A stretch of 64,000 bases of DNA from Nitrosomonadales bacterium (lineage in GTDB: Bacteria > Pseudomonadota > Gammaproteobacteria > Burkholderiales > Gallionellaceae): NCBI GenBank assembly GCA_016721605.1, contig JADKHS010000003.1:84793-148792 (forward strand), given 5' to 3'. The notes beneath the pieces are model-generated. The model did no database searches. It saw only the letters and a program-made list of their open reading frames with translations, and was not told the DNA's origin. Below, piece after piece: positions 51,454-61,828 of this stretch (the first letter of the stretch is position 1; each line of letters starts with the position of its first letter). Made by a program: the position numbers and the translations under genes.

Positions 51454-51477
51454 TAAGGATTGGATTGAAAAATAAAG

Positions 51478-51499
51478 CGACACCTTGCGTGTCGTTTTT
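51478..51499 (+). terminator. Attenuator hairpin between livK and livH
   Basis: CGACAC (51478-51483), loop CTTGC, GTGTCG (51489-51494) and five T. A weak intrinsic terminator here would let the binding protein be made in excess over the membrane and ATPase subunits. Confidence 0.6.
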
Positions 51500-51515
51500 C
51501 ATTTGTGAGTGACCA

Positions 51516-52437
51516 TTGGACACATTACTACAACAAATCTTCAACGGTTTCGTGCAAGGCAGCGTGTATGCCATGGTTGCCTTGGGTTACACAATGGTGT
51601 ACGGCATTCTCGGTCTGATTAATTTCGCGCATGGCGAAGTGGTAATGGTAGGAGCAATGGTGGCTCTGTCAGTGATCCAGTTGCTCATCGGTTTTGGCTT
51701 GCCACCACTGCTGATATTACTAATAAGCCTAATAGCTTCGATTGTGGTATGCATGGCGTTAGGTTACGGCATCGAGCGCATCGCCTACCGTCCATTGCGA
51801 AACGCCCCACGTCTGGCACCGTTAATCACTGCAATTGGCGTATCCATTGTGCTGCAAAATCTGGCGATGATGTTCTGGGGGCGCGAATACCATGCTTTTC
51901 CGCCTTTACTGCCAAACAACTCGCATATGCTGTCTGGTGCAATCATTACGGAAGTGCAGATTCTTATTGTATTAGTAGCGTTGGGAATGATGGGGCTTGC
52001 TGCTATTGATGCATCGCACTCGTCTGGGCCGTGCAATGCGTGCCGTAGCGGAGAATCCATCGGCCGCCGTTCTGATGGGAGTGAATATCAACGGTGTGAT
52101 TGCTATCACTTTTATGCTGGGTTCCGCGCTGGCCGCAGTGGCAGGTATCATGGTCAGCGCTAACTATGGCATCGTACACTATTACATGGGTTCCATTCTG
52201 GGGCTCAAAGCATTCACCGCCGCTGTGTTAGGCGGCATCGGCAACATGCGCGGGGCCATGGTGGGTGGTCTGCTACTGGGGTTAATTGAAAGTTTAGGAG
52301 CAGGTTATATCGGTGATCTCAGTGGTGGCTTTCTCGGTAGTCATTATCAAGATGTATTTGCTTTCTTTGTGCTAATTTCCGTGCTGATCTTCCGTCCATC
52401 CGGCTTGTTAGGAGAGCGTGTTGCGGAACGTGCTTAA
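51516..52437 (+). CDS. livH: Branched-chain amino acid ABC transporter permease LivH (frameshifted)
   Basis: Inner-membrane permease with about eight helices. It opens MDTLLQQIFNGFVQGSVYAM and VALGYTMVYGILGLINFAHG, nearly invariant in LivH. The frame breaks near 52005; the second part continues LGRAMRAVAENPSAAVLMGV and ends RPSGLLGERV. The start codon is TTG at 51516 by alignment with the family opening. It overlaps livM by 20 bases. Confidence 0.9.
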
Positions 52438-53521
52438 TCATTATTTATCATCCAAGAACAAGCGCGGCGCGTGGCTGGCGTTTGTCGTGCTCGCCATTGT
52501 GCTGTTGGCATTACCTTTCTTTACCGATGCACTGTTCGGGCGTGGTTGGGTACGCATCATGGATTTCGCATTGCTATACATCATGCTGGCGCTAGGATTG
52601 AATATCGTAGTCGGTTATGCCGGCTTGCTCGACCTCGGTTACATCGCCTTCTTTGCGGTGGGCGCATATTGCTATGCTTTACTCGGTTCGCCTCAACTAG
52701 GCTTGCATTTGCCATTTTGGATAGTCCTGCCACTAGGCGCACTGCTAGCATGTATATTCGGCGTACTTCTAGGAGCACCAACTTTACGCCTACGCGGCGA
52801 TTACCTGGCCATCGTCACCTTGGGATTTGGCGAAATCATTCGCATCTTCCTCAATAACCTGAACGCGCCCATCAACATCACCAATGGCCCGCAAGGTATC
52901 AGCATGATAGACCCCATCCGTTTCGGCGAATTCTCATTAGGCAACACGCACGAATTATTTGGCCTCACTTTTCCCTCTGTGCATCTGCATTACTACCTGT
53001 TCCTTTTCTTCACATTACTAGTAATTTTTATTTCACTACGCTTGGAAGATTCACGCATCGGTCGCGCCTGGATGGCAATTCGCGAAGACGAAGTGGCAGC
53101 GGAAGCAATGGGTATCAATACCCGAAATATCAAACTGCTGGCATTTGCCATGGGAGCAACTTTCGGCGGTTTGGCAGGTGGCTTGTTTGCTGGTTTCCAA
53201 GGCTTTGTCAGCCCGGAAAGTTTTGGTCTAACTGAATCCATCACAGTGTTATGCATGGTAGTACTAGGTGGTATGGGCAACATCAACGGCGTGCTGTTAG
53301 GCGGCATACTGCTAGTAGTATTGCCCGAAGCTTTGCGCCACGGCTCAGGGCCGGCACAACAATTACTTTTCGGCAAGACGCTTATCGACCCGGAAAGCTT
53401 GCGCATGCTGTTATTCGGACTGGCGCTGATCACGGTCATGTTATGGCGACCTGCCGGATTATGGCCCTCTAACCAACGCCGACGCGAACTGGTTACCGAA
53501 AATGATGCAGCTCAGCGGTAA
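52418..53521 (+). CDS. livM: Branched-chain amino acid ABC transporter permease LivM
   Basis: A 367-residue permease with about ten helices. Segments YIMLALGLNIVVGYAGLLDL GYIAFFAVGAY, RGDYLAIVTLGFGEIIRIFL and EAMGINTRNIKLLAFAMGAT (the EAA-like loop) are typical. Start GTG 52418 with TTAGGAG upstream, inside livH. Frame intact. Confidence 0.93.
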   Translation: MLRNVLNHYLSSKNKRGAWLAFVVLAIVLLALPFFTDALFGRGWVRIMDFALLYIMLALGLNIVVGYAGLLDLGYIAFFAVGAYCYALLGSPQLGLHLPFWIVLPLGALLACIFGVLLGAPTLRLRGDYLAIVTLGFGEIIRIFLNNLNAPINITNGPQGISMIDPIRFGEFSLGNTHELFGLTFPSVHLHYYLFLFFTLLVIFISLRLEDSRIGRAWMAIREDEVAAEAMGINTRNIKLLAFAMGATFGGLAGGLFAGFQGFVSPESFGLTESITVLCMVVLGGMGNINGVLLGGILLVVLPEALRHGSGPAQQLLFGKTLIDPESLRMLLFGLALITVMLWRPAGLWPSNQRRRELVTENDAAQR

Positions 53522-53536
53522 TTAGGATACCTAGGC

Positions 53537-54354
53537 ATGAAAACACCCCTTAAATTCGACATCAATTTACTCGAACTGTCCGGTGTAGCCAAACGCTTCG
53601 GTGGCCTATCTGCGCTAAGCGATATTTCACTGCACATTCGGCGTGGAGAAATTTATGGCTTGATCGGCCCAAATGGGGCGGGTAAAACGACGCTCTTTAA
53701 CATTCTAACTGGGCTGTATCAGGCAGATAGTGGGCGTTTCACGTTTAATAACACGGAGTATAACGGCCGCTGCAAACCACATGTGTTAGCGCAGGCAGGA
53801 ATTGCGCGCACCTTCCAGAACATTCGCCTGTTTGCAAATATGACTGCACTAGAAAACGTCATGGTTGGCCGCCACCTGCGCACCAGCAGCGGCATCTGGG
53901 GCGCATTGACTCGCAACGCTAAAACACGTGCCGAAGAGCATACCATCGTGCAACATGCACGTGCCTTACTGAGCTATGTAGGCATAGACCGCCCGCACCA
54001 AACTTTAGCCAAAAATCTATCCTACGGCGAACAACGTAGGTTGGAGATTGCCCGTGCGCTGGCTACCGACCCAAATTACTTGCGTTAGATGAACCAGCGG
54101 CAGGCATGAATGCCACCGAAACTGAAAATCTGAAAGAACTATTACTATCCATACGCGCCAGCGGCATTACAGTGCTACTCATCGAACATGACGTAAAATT
54201 TATTCTTGGCCTGTGCGACCGCGTGGCAGTTCTCGATTACGGCAAAAAAATCGCCGAGGACGTGCCGGAAAAAATTCGATGCAATCCAGCGGTGATCACG
54301 GCTTATTTGGGAACAGAACCCATAATTCCCGCGCAGGCAGGAATCCAACCATAG
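53537..54354 (+). CDS. livG: Branched-chain amino acid ABC transporter ATPase LivG (frameshifted)
   Basis: ABC ATPase. Walker A LIGPNGAGKTTLFNILTG, signature NLSYGEQRRLEIARALA and Walker B LDEPAAGMN are seen. The frame breaks at an A run (54073-54075); adding one A gives PKLLALDEPAAG. The C-terminus is extended by IIPAQAGIQP, which is encoded by an inserted dRS3-like repeat and not by family sequence. It pairs with LivF to drive LivHM. Confidence 0.92.
54325..54345. repeat. dRS3-like dispersed palindrome in the end of livG
   Basis: ATTCCC-GCGCAGGC-AGGAAT resembles the dRS3 repeat (ATTCCC-N8-GGGAAT) known from Neisseria and other betaproteobacteria. It forms the last in-frame codons of livG, reading as PAQAGIQ. 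Confidence 0.6.
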
Positions 54355-54390
54355 AAAACAGATGCTTCATATCGTTAACATAACAAAACC

Positions 54391-55119
54391 ATGACTGCAT
54401 CTATATCAAGATCACTATTGCAGGTACGAAACCTAAAAGTAGCTTACGGCGGCATTCAGGCACTAAAAGGCATAGATCTCGACGTAGCACCGGGCGAACT
54501 GGTCGCACTCATCGGCAGCAATGGTGCCGGTAAAACCACAACGCTTAAGGCGTTAGCTGGCTTGCTGCAACCCTCTGCAGGCGAAATACATTACCACGGC
54601 ATATCTTTACAAAACTACGCAGCACATCAACTTATACAAGAAGGGTTAGTATTAGTGCCGGAAGGACGTGGCGTATTCGCGCGGCTAACGGTAGAAGAGA
54701 ATTTGCAGATGGGTGCATATTGCCGCAACGACAAATCCTCCATTGCGCAGGATATGCAACACATCTACAAGTTGTTTCCGCGCTTGGCCGAGCGCCATAT
54801 GCAACTGGCCGGCACGCTGTCCGGCGGCGAACAACAGATGATGGCGCTGGGGCGCGCATTGATGAGCCGCCCCAAGCTATTGATGCTGGATGAACCCAGC
54901 ATGGGACTGGCGCCGATGATGGTGGTCAAAATTTTTGAAACCATCCGCAACATTTCTGCTCAGGGCGTTTCAATTCTGCTGGTTGAGCAAAATGCCAAGC
55001 TTGCCCTCGAAGTGGCGCAACGCGGTTATGTGATGGAAAGCGGCCTGATTACATTATCCGACAGCGCGGCCAATCTTCTGGGGAGCGCTGTGGTACGCCG
55101 CGCCTATCTGGGCAGTTAG
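54391..55119 (+). CDS. livF: Branched-chain amino acid ABC transporter ATPase LivF
   Basis: ABC ATPase of 242 residues. Walker A LIGSNGAGKTTTLKALAG, signature LSGGEQQMMALGRALMSRP and Walker B LLMLDEPSMGLAPMMV are typical of LivF. Frame intact. Last gene of the operon. Confidence 0.94.
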   Translation: MTASISRSLLQVRNLKVAYGGIQALKGIDLDVAPGELVALIGSNGAGKTTTLKALAGLLQPSAGEIHYHGISLQNYAAHQLIQEGLVLVPEGRGVFARLTVEENLQMGAYCRNDKSSIAQDMQHIYKLFPRLAERHMQLAGTLSGGEQQMMALGRALMSRPKLLMLDEPSMGLAPMMVVKIFETIRNISAQGVSILLVEQNAKLALEVAQRGYVMESGLITLSDSAANLLGSAVVRRAYLGS

Positions 55120-55256
55120 CTTTATCGGATTACCAATGCTGGACACCCATAGATTCATTAGTGACATAAATCAATAACATGGGGTGCGGTCACACCGTAT
55201 CCTGCGCTACTAAAGATGCAGGGAATGGTGCCCTACGAAGAGTTAGCGCAGCACAT

Positions 55257-55663
55257 TCAAATATCAGGCGGTGGACTGTAGTGTGCACCCGGACTTATCT
55301 TGAATTCAGTAAATACAGCGTTGGAATACTCATCCGCCATAGCCAAATCAAGCTTACGCAAAGTCTGGTAAATTTCCCGCACTTTTCCCGCTTATCTTGA
55401 AAATAATAAGCCACGCCCAGATTAAACCAAGCACTGGCCCTCTCTGGCTCAATACGCACTGCCTCCTCATATGCCAGAGTCGCCAGGCCATATTTTTTAA
55501 GATTGCCATAAGCAATGCCTAGGTTATACCAAGCATCAGCATACTCTGGCTGAAGACGCAGTGCTTGCCGATACGCCTCAATTGCCTCCTCGTATTTTTG
55601 AAGATTGTCACAGGCTACGCCTTGGGCAAACCAAGCATTAACATAAAAATTTACTGAGTCCAT
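55257..55663 (-). CDS. Small TPR-repeat protein (frameshifted at the end)
   Basis: Three tetratricopeptide repeats: WFAQGVACDNLQKYEEAIEA, WYNLGIAYGNLKKYGLATLA and WFNLGVAYYFQDKREKVREI (last one after correcting a missing A near 55385). The corrected C-terminus runs LRKLDLAMADEYSNAVFTEF and ends at 55257. Start ATG 55663 has AGGAG upstream; an in-frame ATG further upstream lacks one. About 136 residues, soluble, partner unknown. Confidence 0.75.
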
Positions 55664-56136
55664 GGTTTCTCCTAGATAGTGCAATATGAGTATTTTATTT
55701 CAGGGCAAAAGAATCCGGCCAATTTGCAATTTACTACCCTTCAGTTTTCTTTCATGATCCCAATTTCATTAGTTATTTCAAATCTGATTTTGGATTAAAA
55801 AATTACTTTGTAATAGCCGCAAGAAAATCGTGGCCTAGATAACTCAAGATTGGTTTGAGCATTTTATATTAAAATATTGCTTGAATTTATCAAAAAATTT
55901 ACCAGCCTCCACCATTTTTGTACCGAAAAATAAATGGTCTACATTATTAATTCATCAATTGCCCTCAAGTGTAGGGGGCTTGCTTATTTAGTTGTTCCTG
56001 CCCCCAGCGTCTTCCAACATCAAATAAATATTCCCAACGTGGCATAAATCTAAAAACTTAGAATAATATTACTGAGTCAGTGCAGCTCACCTGATCTATT
56101 TCCCGAGGCGATTCTATACCGTGATAAACTCACCTC
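55664..56136. other. AT-rich gap before rnpB
   Basis: About 470 bases with no convincing open frame. It should contain promoters of the TPR gene (left) and of rnpB (right); no clear consensus pair was found. Confidence 0.5.
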
Positions 56137-56486
56137 GAAGCTGGCTAGACAGTCGCCGCGTCCGCAAACAAGGGCGGGGAGGAAAGTCCGGGCTCCATAG
56201 AGCAAGATGCCGGTTAATGGCCGGACACCGTGAGGTGATGAAAAGTGCCACAGAGAATAGTCTGCCTAAGTTCCGCAAGGAAACGGCGATGGTGAAACGG
56301 TGGGGTAAGAGCCCACCGCGGACGTGGTAACACGGACGGCACGGTAAACTCCATCTGGAGCAAGACCAAATAGGCAGGTAATGACGTGGCTCGCGTCGCC
56401 TGCGGGTAGGTTGCTTGAGCGTCAGGTAACGAAACGCCTAGAGGAATGACTGTCCACGACAGAACCCGGCTTATCGGCTAGCTTCA
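56137..56486 (+). ncRNA. rnpB: RNase P RNA, bacterial class A
   Basis: The 5' helix GAAGCTGGC..AGACAGTCGCC pairs with the 3' end (GGCTAGCTTC). Conserved core pieces are GAGGAAAGTCCGGGCTCC near the start, GGTAAGAGCCCACCGCGG in the middle and CGAAACGCCTAGAGGAATGA with ACAGAACCCGGCTTA at the 3' end. Length about 350 nt is normal for class A. It processes the 5' ends of tRNAs. Confidence 0.96.
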
Positions 56487-56528
56487 CTTAATTTCGATAA
56501 ATATTCAAAACGTAACGGCCTTGGTAAA

Positions 56529-56550
56529 ACGGCTTTAACTATAAAGCCGT
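56529..56550. terminator. Hairpin downstream of rnpB
   Basis: Perfect 9-bp stem ACGGCTTTA/TAAAGCCGT with a 4-base loop, 43 bases after rnpB. It is followed by CATAAAAATT rather than a T run, so it is only a possible rnpB terminator or 3' stabiliser. Confidence 0.4.
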
Positions 56551-56588
56551 CATAAAAATTATTGCCACCTAAAAAACGTCTCCTCCAG

Positions 56589-56619
56589 GTTTTTGTTTCA
56601 CTTAAGTGGAAACAAAAAC
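56589..56619. other. AT-rich near-perfect palindrome
   Basis: GTTTTTGTTT, CACTTAAGTG and GAAACAAAAAC form a 31-base palindrome with one unpaired base. The centre and A/T arms suggest a bidirectional terminator or protein-binding site between rnpB and the mraZ promoter. Confidence 0.45.
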
Positions 56620-56805
56620 AACGTCAAACTACCGTGTCCAATTCCGCAGGCTTAACGCCACCACGCTTTTCCCTCTGCAAACCACCTAAATATCATAAAT
56701 AGCATTAGCCTTTTTGTGCAATCCATTATTTTTTAAAGAAATTAATCCAGCATCAATTTTCAACCCTAACTGCTTGTCGCGCAAAGAAAAATCTTATTTT
56801 ATTGC

Positions 56806-56834
56806 TTGACCCAGCCTAATTTTTTCAATATAGT
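56806..56834 (+). promoter_or_regulatory. Sigma-70 promoter of the dcw cluster
   Basis: TTGACC (56806-56811), 17 bases, TATAGT (56829-56834). This nearly ideal promoter lies 57 bases before the mraZ start. Confidence 0.75.
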
Positions 56835-56867
56835 GGGAAAAGGTGGGGGTAGGTGGGTTTTTGTGGG
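56833..56867 (+). promoter_or_regulatory. MraZ operator: four GTGGG boxes
   Basis: GTGGG occurs at 56833, 56843, 56853 and 56863, exactly 10 bases apart. This is the known MraZ recognition array, and it overlaps the -10 hexamer and predicted start of transcription, so MraZ can repress its own operon. Confidence 0.85.
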
Positions 56868-56890
56868 TTAGCAAGCACAGGGTTGCGATA

Positions 56891-57337
56891 ATGTTTCAAG
56901 GAGCTACACAACTCAGTCTGGATAGCAAAGGCAGGCTCGCGATACCGGCTCGGCATCGTGATATTTTGCTTGCACATTTCGCCAGTCAGTTGGTGTTAAC
57001 TGCTGACGCGGATGGTTGCTTATTGTGTTATCCGCAGCCCGAATGGCTACCAATACGTGACAAATTACTAAAACTATCCTCTCTTAATCCGCGCATACGC
57101 GCGCTACAGCGCCGCCTGGTTGGTTACGCCGAAGATGTAGAAATGGATGCAGCGGGACGCGTACTAATTTCTCCGGCCTTGCGCAACTATGCAATGCTGG
57201 ACAAGCGCGTCATGCTGATTGGTCAAGGCAATAAACTCGAATTGTGGGATGAAGCAAAATGGACAGCGCAGCAGGAAATGGCGCTGTCGTTTGCCCATGG
57301 CGATCTTCCCCCGGAACTGGAGGGATTCACGTTGTGA
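56891..57337 (+). CDS. mraZ: Transcriptional regulator MraZ
   Basis: A 148-residue AbrB-fold DNA-binding protein with two repeats (FQGATQLSLDSKGRLAIPAR and VEMDAAGRVLISPALRNYA, each with the DxxGR motif). ATG 56891 is chosen from the family start MFQG; an in-frame upstream start would run through the operator. First gene of the division and cell-wall cluster. Confidence 0.94.
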   Translation: MFQGATQLSLDSKGRLAIPARHRDILLAHFASQLVLTADADGCLLCYPQPEWLPIRDKLLKLSSLNPRIRALQRRLVGYAEDVEMDAAGRVLISPALRNYAMLDKRVMLIGQGNKLELWDEAKWTAQQEMALSFAHGDLPPELEGFTL

Positions 57338-58292
57338 GTGGTTGCCTATCTCACACGCCTAGATTGTTACACGAAACAGTTTTATTGCACGAAGCCATTG
57401 AGGCATTACAGATTAAACCAGGTGGCATCTATGTGGACGGCACGTTCGGGCGAGGTGGGCACAGCCAGCTGATACTGCATAAATTGGGTGCAATGGGTCG
57501 CTTGATTGCATTGGATAAAGACCCTGCTGCAATAGCTGCAGGACAAGCAATTACTGATCCACGTTTTGTCATAGTGCACAGCGGATTCGCGCGCTTGACC
57601 GAGTTATTGGGAAAACTGGCGATTGAACAAGTGGACGGGGTATTGCTTGATTTGGGCGTGTCTTCGCCGCAATTGGATGATGAGCAACGCGGCTTCAGTT
57701 TTCGTTTCGACGCGCCACTGGACATGCGTATGGATACCAGCAGCGGACAAACCGCAGCGGAATGGCTAGCCACCGTAGATGAGAGTTTGCTTGGGGAGGT
57801 AATACGTGACTATGGCGAGGAACGGTTTGCTACACAGATTGCAAGAGCGCTTGTTGCTGCACGTCAAGAGAAACCTATTACCACTACGCGCCAGCTCAGC
57901 GAAATTGTTGCCCAGGCCGTGCGTACACGTGAGCCCGGGAAAATCCGGCGACACGTACCTTTCAAGCTATACGGATTTATCTCAACCAAGAACTCGAAGA
58001 AATTGCGCGGATTCTCCCGCAATGTGTAGATTACCTAAGACCAGGAGGACGTATCGTGGTCATCAGTTTCCATTCGCTTGAAGACCGCATAGTAAAGCAT
58101 TTTCTGCGCGACATGGCGCAGGGCGATAAGTTGCCACGCAATTTACCGATTCGCGCTGCAGATATACCCAAAGGTAGGCTGCGCCTGATCGGTAAAGCAG
58201 TTCGCGCCACCTCGCGGGAGGTGGCAACTAACCCACGGGCACGAAGTGCAGTAATGCGCGTAGCGGAACGTGCGGGGGGAACAAATGGCTAG
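57334..58292 (+). CDS. rsmH: 16S rRNA (cytosine-N4)-methyltransferase RsmH (frameshifted)
   Basis: RsmH (MraW) methylates C1402 of 16S rRNA. HETVLLHEAIEALQIKPGGI YVDGTFGRGGHS is the family start and ISFHSLEDRIVKHFLRDMA the C-terminal signature. One A is missing in the run 57940-57943; with it NPATRTFQAIRIYLNQELEE is restored. GTG 57334 overlaps the mraZ stop. Confidence 0.94.
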
Positions 58293-58575
58293 GACACATC
58301 TACTTTTCTTACTGATGGTGATCATTTGCGCGCTGAGTGTTGTGACCTCACAAAACAAGGCGCGCAAATTGTTTGCGGAATTGCAAAAAGAAAAGGATCG
58401 TGCGCAGCAAATGGAGGTGGAATGGGGGCAGTTACAGCTTGAACAAAGTACCTGGGCGATGCCGGCACGGGTGGAAAAAATCGCCACCGACAAGTTGCAA
58501 ATGCAGCTACCAAAAAGCCAACAAATCCAATTTATTCGTGCTGAAGAGCTGAACAAACCTTTAGCGCAACCATGA
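58285..58575 (+). CDS. ftsL: Cell division protein FtsL
   Basis: A 96-residue bitopic protein: one N-terminal helix (HLLFLLMVIICALSVVTS) and a coiled coil (ARKLFAELQKEKDRAQQMEV). FtsL works with FtsB and FtsQ to activate septal synthesis. ATG 58285 overlaps the rsmH stop. Weakly conserved family; position supports the call. Confidence 0.9.
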   Translation: MARTHLLFLLMVIICALSVVTSQNKARKLFAELQKEKDRAQQMEVEWGQLQLEQSTWAMPARVEKIATDKLQMQLPKSQQIQFIRAEELNKPLAQP

Positions 58576-60302
58576 ATTATCCCAGCAATATACAGGCCGC
58601 AAAGCTAGCAACATTACCGTTGTGGCGTTCCCGAGCATTATTTGTGCTGTTGTTATTAGGCATGGGTGCATTGATCGTACGCACAGTCTATTTGCAAAGC
58701 ATCAACAATAATTTCCTGCAGCAAAAAGGGAATGCACGTTCCAACCGTGTCATAGATATTAGCGCGCACCGCGGCATGATTACCGACCGCAATGGCGAGC
58801 CGCTCGCCATCAGCACGCCTGTGGAATCCATTTGGGTTAGCCCGCAAGATGTAGAAGCGACACCACAACAAGTGAACCAGTTAGCGCGGATCATGGGCAT
58901 GAATATCACCGAAGTGAAGAATCGTTTATTCGACACTACGCGCGACTTCGTTTATCTCCAGCGCCAGTTGCCACCCGAACAGGCGGAAAAAATCGTGAAA
59001 TTAGGCATGCCCGGTGTTTCGCTACGGCGTGAGTATCGCCGCTATTACCCAAGCGGGGACATAACGGCACACCTGCTCGGCTTCACTGACGTAGACGACA
59101 ACGGTCAGGAAGGGCTGGAGCTGGCATTACAGAATCAGCTTGGTGGCAAAACGGGCAGTCAACGCGTAATCAAGGATCGCAAGGGCCATATTGTCGAAGA
59201 CGTCGCTAGTATTCGCGCGCCCAAGCCGGGCAGCAATCTGGCGCTCAGTATCGACAGCAAGATCCAATATTTGGCTTACCGGGAAATAAAGCTGGCGGTC
59301 GAGCAACATCATGCCAAAACCGGCTCCATTGTGGTACTGGACGCTAAAAGCGGCGAAGTGTTAGCGCTGGCCAATTGGCCAAGTTACAACCCTAATAATC
59401 GTGCCAAATCCAATCTTCAGGTGCTACGCAACCACGCTGTGACCGACCTATTCGAACCGGGTTCCACGCTTAAGCCTTTCACCGTGGCAGCGGCGTTAGA
59501 GACGGGTAATGTAACGCCACAAACCATTATCAATACCGAAAATGGAACAATGCTCGTCGGCAAACACAAGATTCATGACACCCATCCCGAAGAAACACTC
59601 ACGGTGGCACAAGTAATTCAGAAATCCAGTAATGTAGGCGCGGCTAAAATTGCACTATCGTTGCCGCCGGAAAAAATCTGGCAAAGCCTGAACGAAAGTG
59701 GTTTTGGCATGCAGGCCGGCAGTGGCTTCCCTGGTGAGGCGGCAGGTAAGTTACACGATTACAAGAAGTGGCGGCCCATTGAGCAAGCCACCCTTTCCTA
59801 TGGCCACGGCATTTCCGTCAGCCTGTTGCAACTGGCACGCGCCTATACCATATTTGCCAACCAGGGTGAATTGAGGCCAGTGTCATGGCTTAAGCTGGAT
59901 ACACCTGTGGCCGGCAAAAAAGTATATTCAGATGCCACCGCACGCGAAATACTCAACATGCTGGAAATGGCGGTTCTGCCAGGCGGCACTGCACCGTTGG
60001 CACAGATCAATGGCTACCGCGTAGCGGGCAAAACTGGCACTGCGCACAAGCTAGAGAGTGGGCACTACATTAATCGTTATATTTCTTCTTTTGTCGGATT
60101 GGCACCCGCGTCCGGCCCACGATTGATCGTGGCAGTGATGATCAACGAGCCCAACAACGGTCAATATTACGGTGGGTTAGTCGCAGCACCCGTATTTAGT
60201 AATGTGATGGGCGCTACGCTGCGCCTGCTCAACGTGCCTAACGATACGCGGCTCGGAAATATATTAATGCCGCCTGCCGATATCGTGAAGGAGGAAGTGT
60301 GA
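58572..60302 (+). CDS. ftsI: Septal peptidoglycan transpeptidase FtsI (PBP3)
   Basis: A 576-residue class B penicillin-binding protein. After the N-terminal anchor helix (about residues 19-40) come the pedestal domain and the transpeptidase domain with active-site Ser in EPGSTLKPFTVA, SSN in QKSSNVGAAKI and KTGT in VAGKTGTAHK. Frame intact. It overlaps both ftsL and murE by 4 bases. Confidence 0.95.
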   Translation: MNYPSNIQAAKLATLPLWRSRALFVLLLLGMGALIVRTVYLQSINNNFLQQKGNARSNRVIDISAHRGMITDRNGEPLAISTPVESIWVSPQDVEATPQQVNQLARIMGMNITEVKNRLFDTTRDFVYLQRQLPPEQAEKIVKLGMPGVSLRREYRRYYPSGDITAHLLGFTDVDDNGQEGLELALQNQLGGKTGSQRVIKDRKGHIVEDVASIRAPKPGSNLALSIDSKIQYLAYREIKLAVEQHHAKTGSIVVLDAKSGEVLALANWPSYNPNNRAKSNLQVLRNHAVTDLFEPGSTLKPFTVAAALETGNVTPQTIINTENGTMLVGKHKIHDTHPEETLTVAQVIQKSSNVGAAKIALSLPPEKIWQSLNESGFGMQAGSGFPGEAAGKLHDYKKWRPIEQATLSYGHGISVSLLQLARAYTIFANQGELRPVSWLKLDTPVAGKKVYSDATAREILNMLEMAVLPGGTAPLAQINGYRVAGKTGTAHKLESGHYINRYISSFVGLAPASGPRLIVAVMINEPNNGQYYGGLVAAPVFSNVMGATLRLLNVPNDTRLGNILMPPADIVKEEV

Positions 60303-61828
60303 GCTTCCATCCCGGCCTCATTACCTCCCTCGGCATAAAGATCACAAGGCTAGTGACGGATAGCCGCGCGGTTGCGCCAGGCGATACATTCATCGCCTAT
60401 CCTGGCAGCAAAACAGATGGACGTCAGTTCATTAAGCAAGCTATCGCAAATGGCGCCAATGCGGTGATCTGGGAAGCCCACGGCTTTAGCTGGAACGAAG
60501 CATGGCAGCTCCCCAATTTGGCAGTCGCCGATCTGCGCCATCATGCCGGAGAGATTGCTGACCATGTCTATGGCAGCCCTTCGCAAAAATTGTGGGCAGT
60601 CGGTATCACCGGTACCAACGGTAAGACATCCTGCTGCCACTGGATTGCCCAATCATTTTGCGCGCTGGGCAAAAAAACCGCGCTGATCGGAACCCTGGGC
60701 AACGGCTTCCACCCTTCTTTTGCAGCCCACCCTGAACACCACACCCGATGCCATCCGCCTGCATGAATTGTTAGCCGATTATCTCGCACAGGGCGCGCAG
60801 GCTGTCGCAATGGAGGTATCCTCTCATGCTTTGGAACAAGGACGCGTAAATGGAGTGCAATTCGATGTAGCGCTGCTTACCAACCTCAGCCGGGATCATC
60901 TCGATTATCACGGCGACATGCATAGCTATGCGGCGGCCAAACGCCGCTTATTCGATTGGCAACAGCTTAAATACGTTGTACTCAACCTGGACGATGCATT
61001 TGGCGCCGAGATTGCCGAGCAACTTCAGGACAAAGGCGTGGAAGTGGTGGGCTACGGCCTAAACGATGCCGCCTTGGCCCTAGCCGAACGCCTCGGTTTG
61101 CGCATGGTTTACGGAGGCGCATTACGCATGGATACGCATGGGTTCAGCCTGCAAATACATTCCAGCTGGGGCGGTGGTGAGCTGCATAACACACTGATCG
61201 GGCGCTTTAATGTTGCCAATCTGTTAGGCGTTATGGCGGTGTTGCTGGTGAGCGGCGTGACGTTAAGCAATGCGCTGCACGAATTGTCGCATATCAGCGC
61301 GGTACCCGGACGCATGCAGACTTTTAGTGAGAACGGTCGCCCAACTGTGGTGGTGGACTATGCACATACCCCGGACGCACTGGAAAAAGTGTTACAAGCC
61401 GTGCGTGAAGTAGTCGGACGTGAACCCGTCGGGATTCACGACAGCAAAATAATTTGTGTGTTTGGTTGTGGCGGCGACCGCGACCGCGGCAAACGTCCGA
61501 TGATGGGCGCTATCGCAGCCAAATTGGCAGACGTCTCCATTATTACCAGCGACAACCCGCGCAGTGAAGCGCCACTCGACATTATCGCAGCCATTGTATC
61601 CGGCATTACATCTGGAAAAGGGAAACGAATGGCACATACCAAATCATCGAAGATCGCGCCTCAGCCATCGCACAAGCGGTGCTCAGCGCACATGCGACAG
61701 ATATCGTATTGATTGCCGGTAAAGGACACGAGTCATACCAAGAAATCAGGGGTGTGAAATATCCATTCAGCGATGCCGAGGTTGCACAGCGCGCGTTGTT
61801 GGCTTGGCACGATGAGGTGCGGGCATGA
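60299..61828 (+). CDS. murE: UDP-MurNAc-tripeptide synthetase MurE (frameshifted)
   Basis: MurE adds meso-diaminopimelate to UDP-MurNAc-L-Ala-D-Glu. ATP loop GITGTNGKTSCCHWIAQ, central MEVSSHALEQGRVNGVQFD and LTNLSRDHLDYHGDM, and VVDYAHTPDALEKVL are seen. The DAP-recognition motif DNPR occurs in ITSDNPRSEAP. Two indels break the frame: an extra T at 60717-60720 and one near 61625; the tail ends ALLAWHDEVRA at 61828. Confidence 0.93.
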
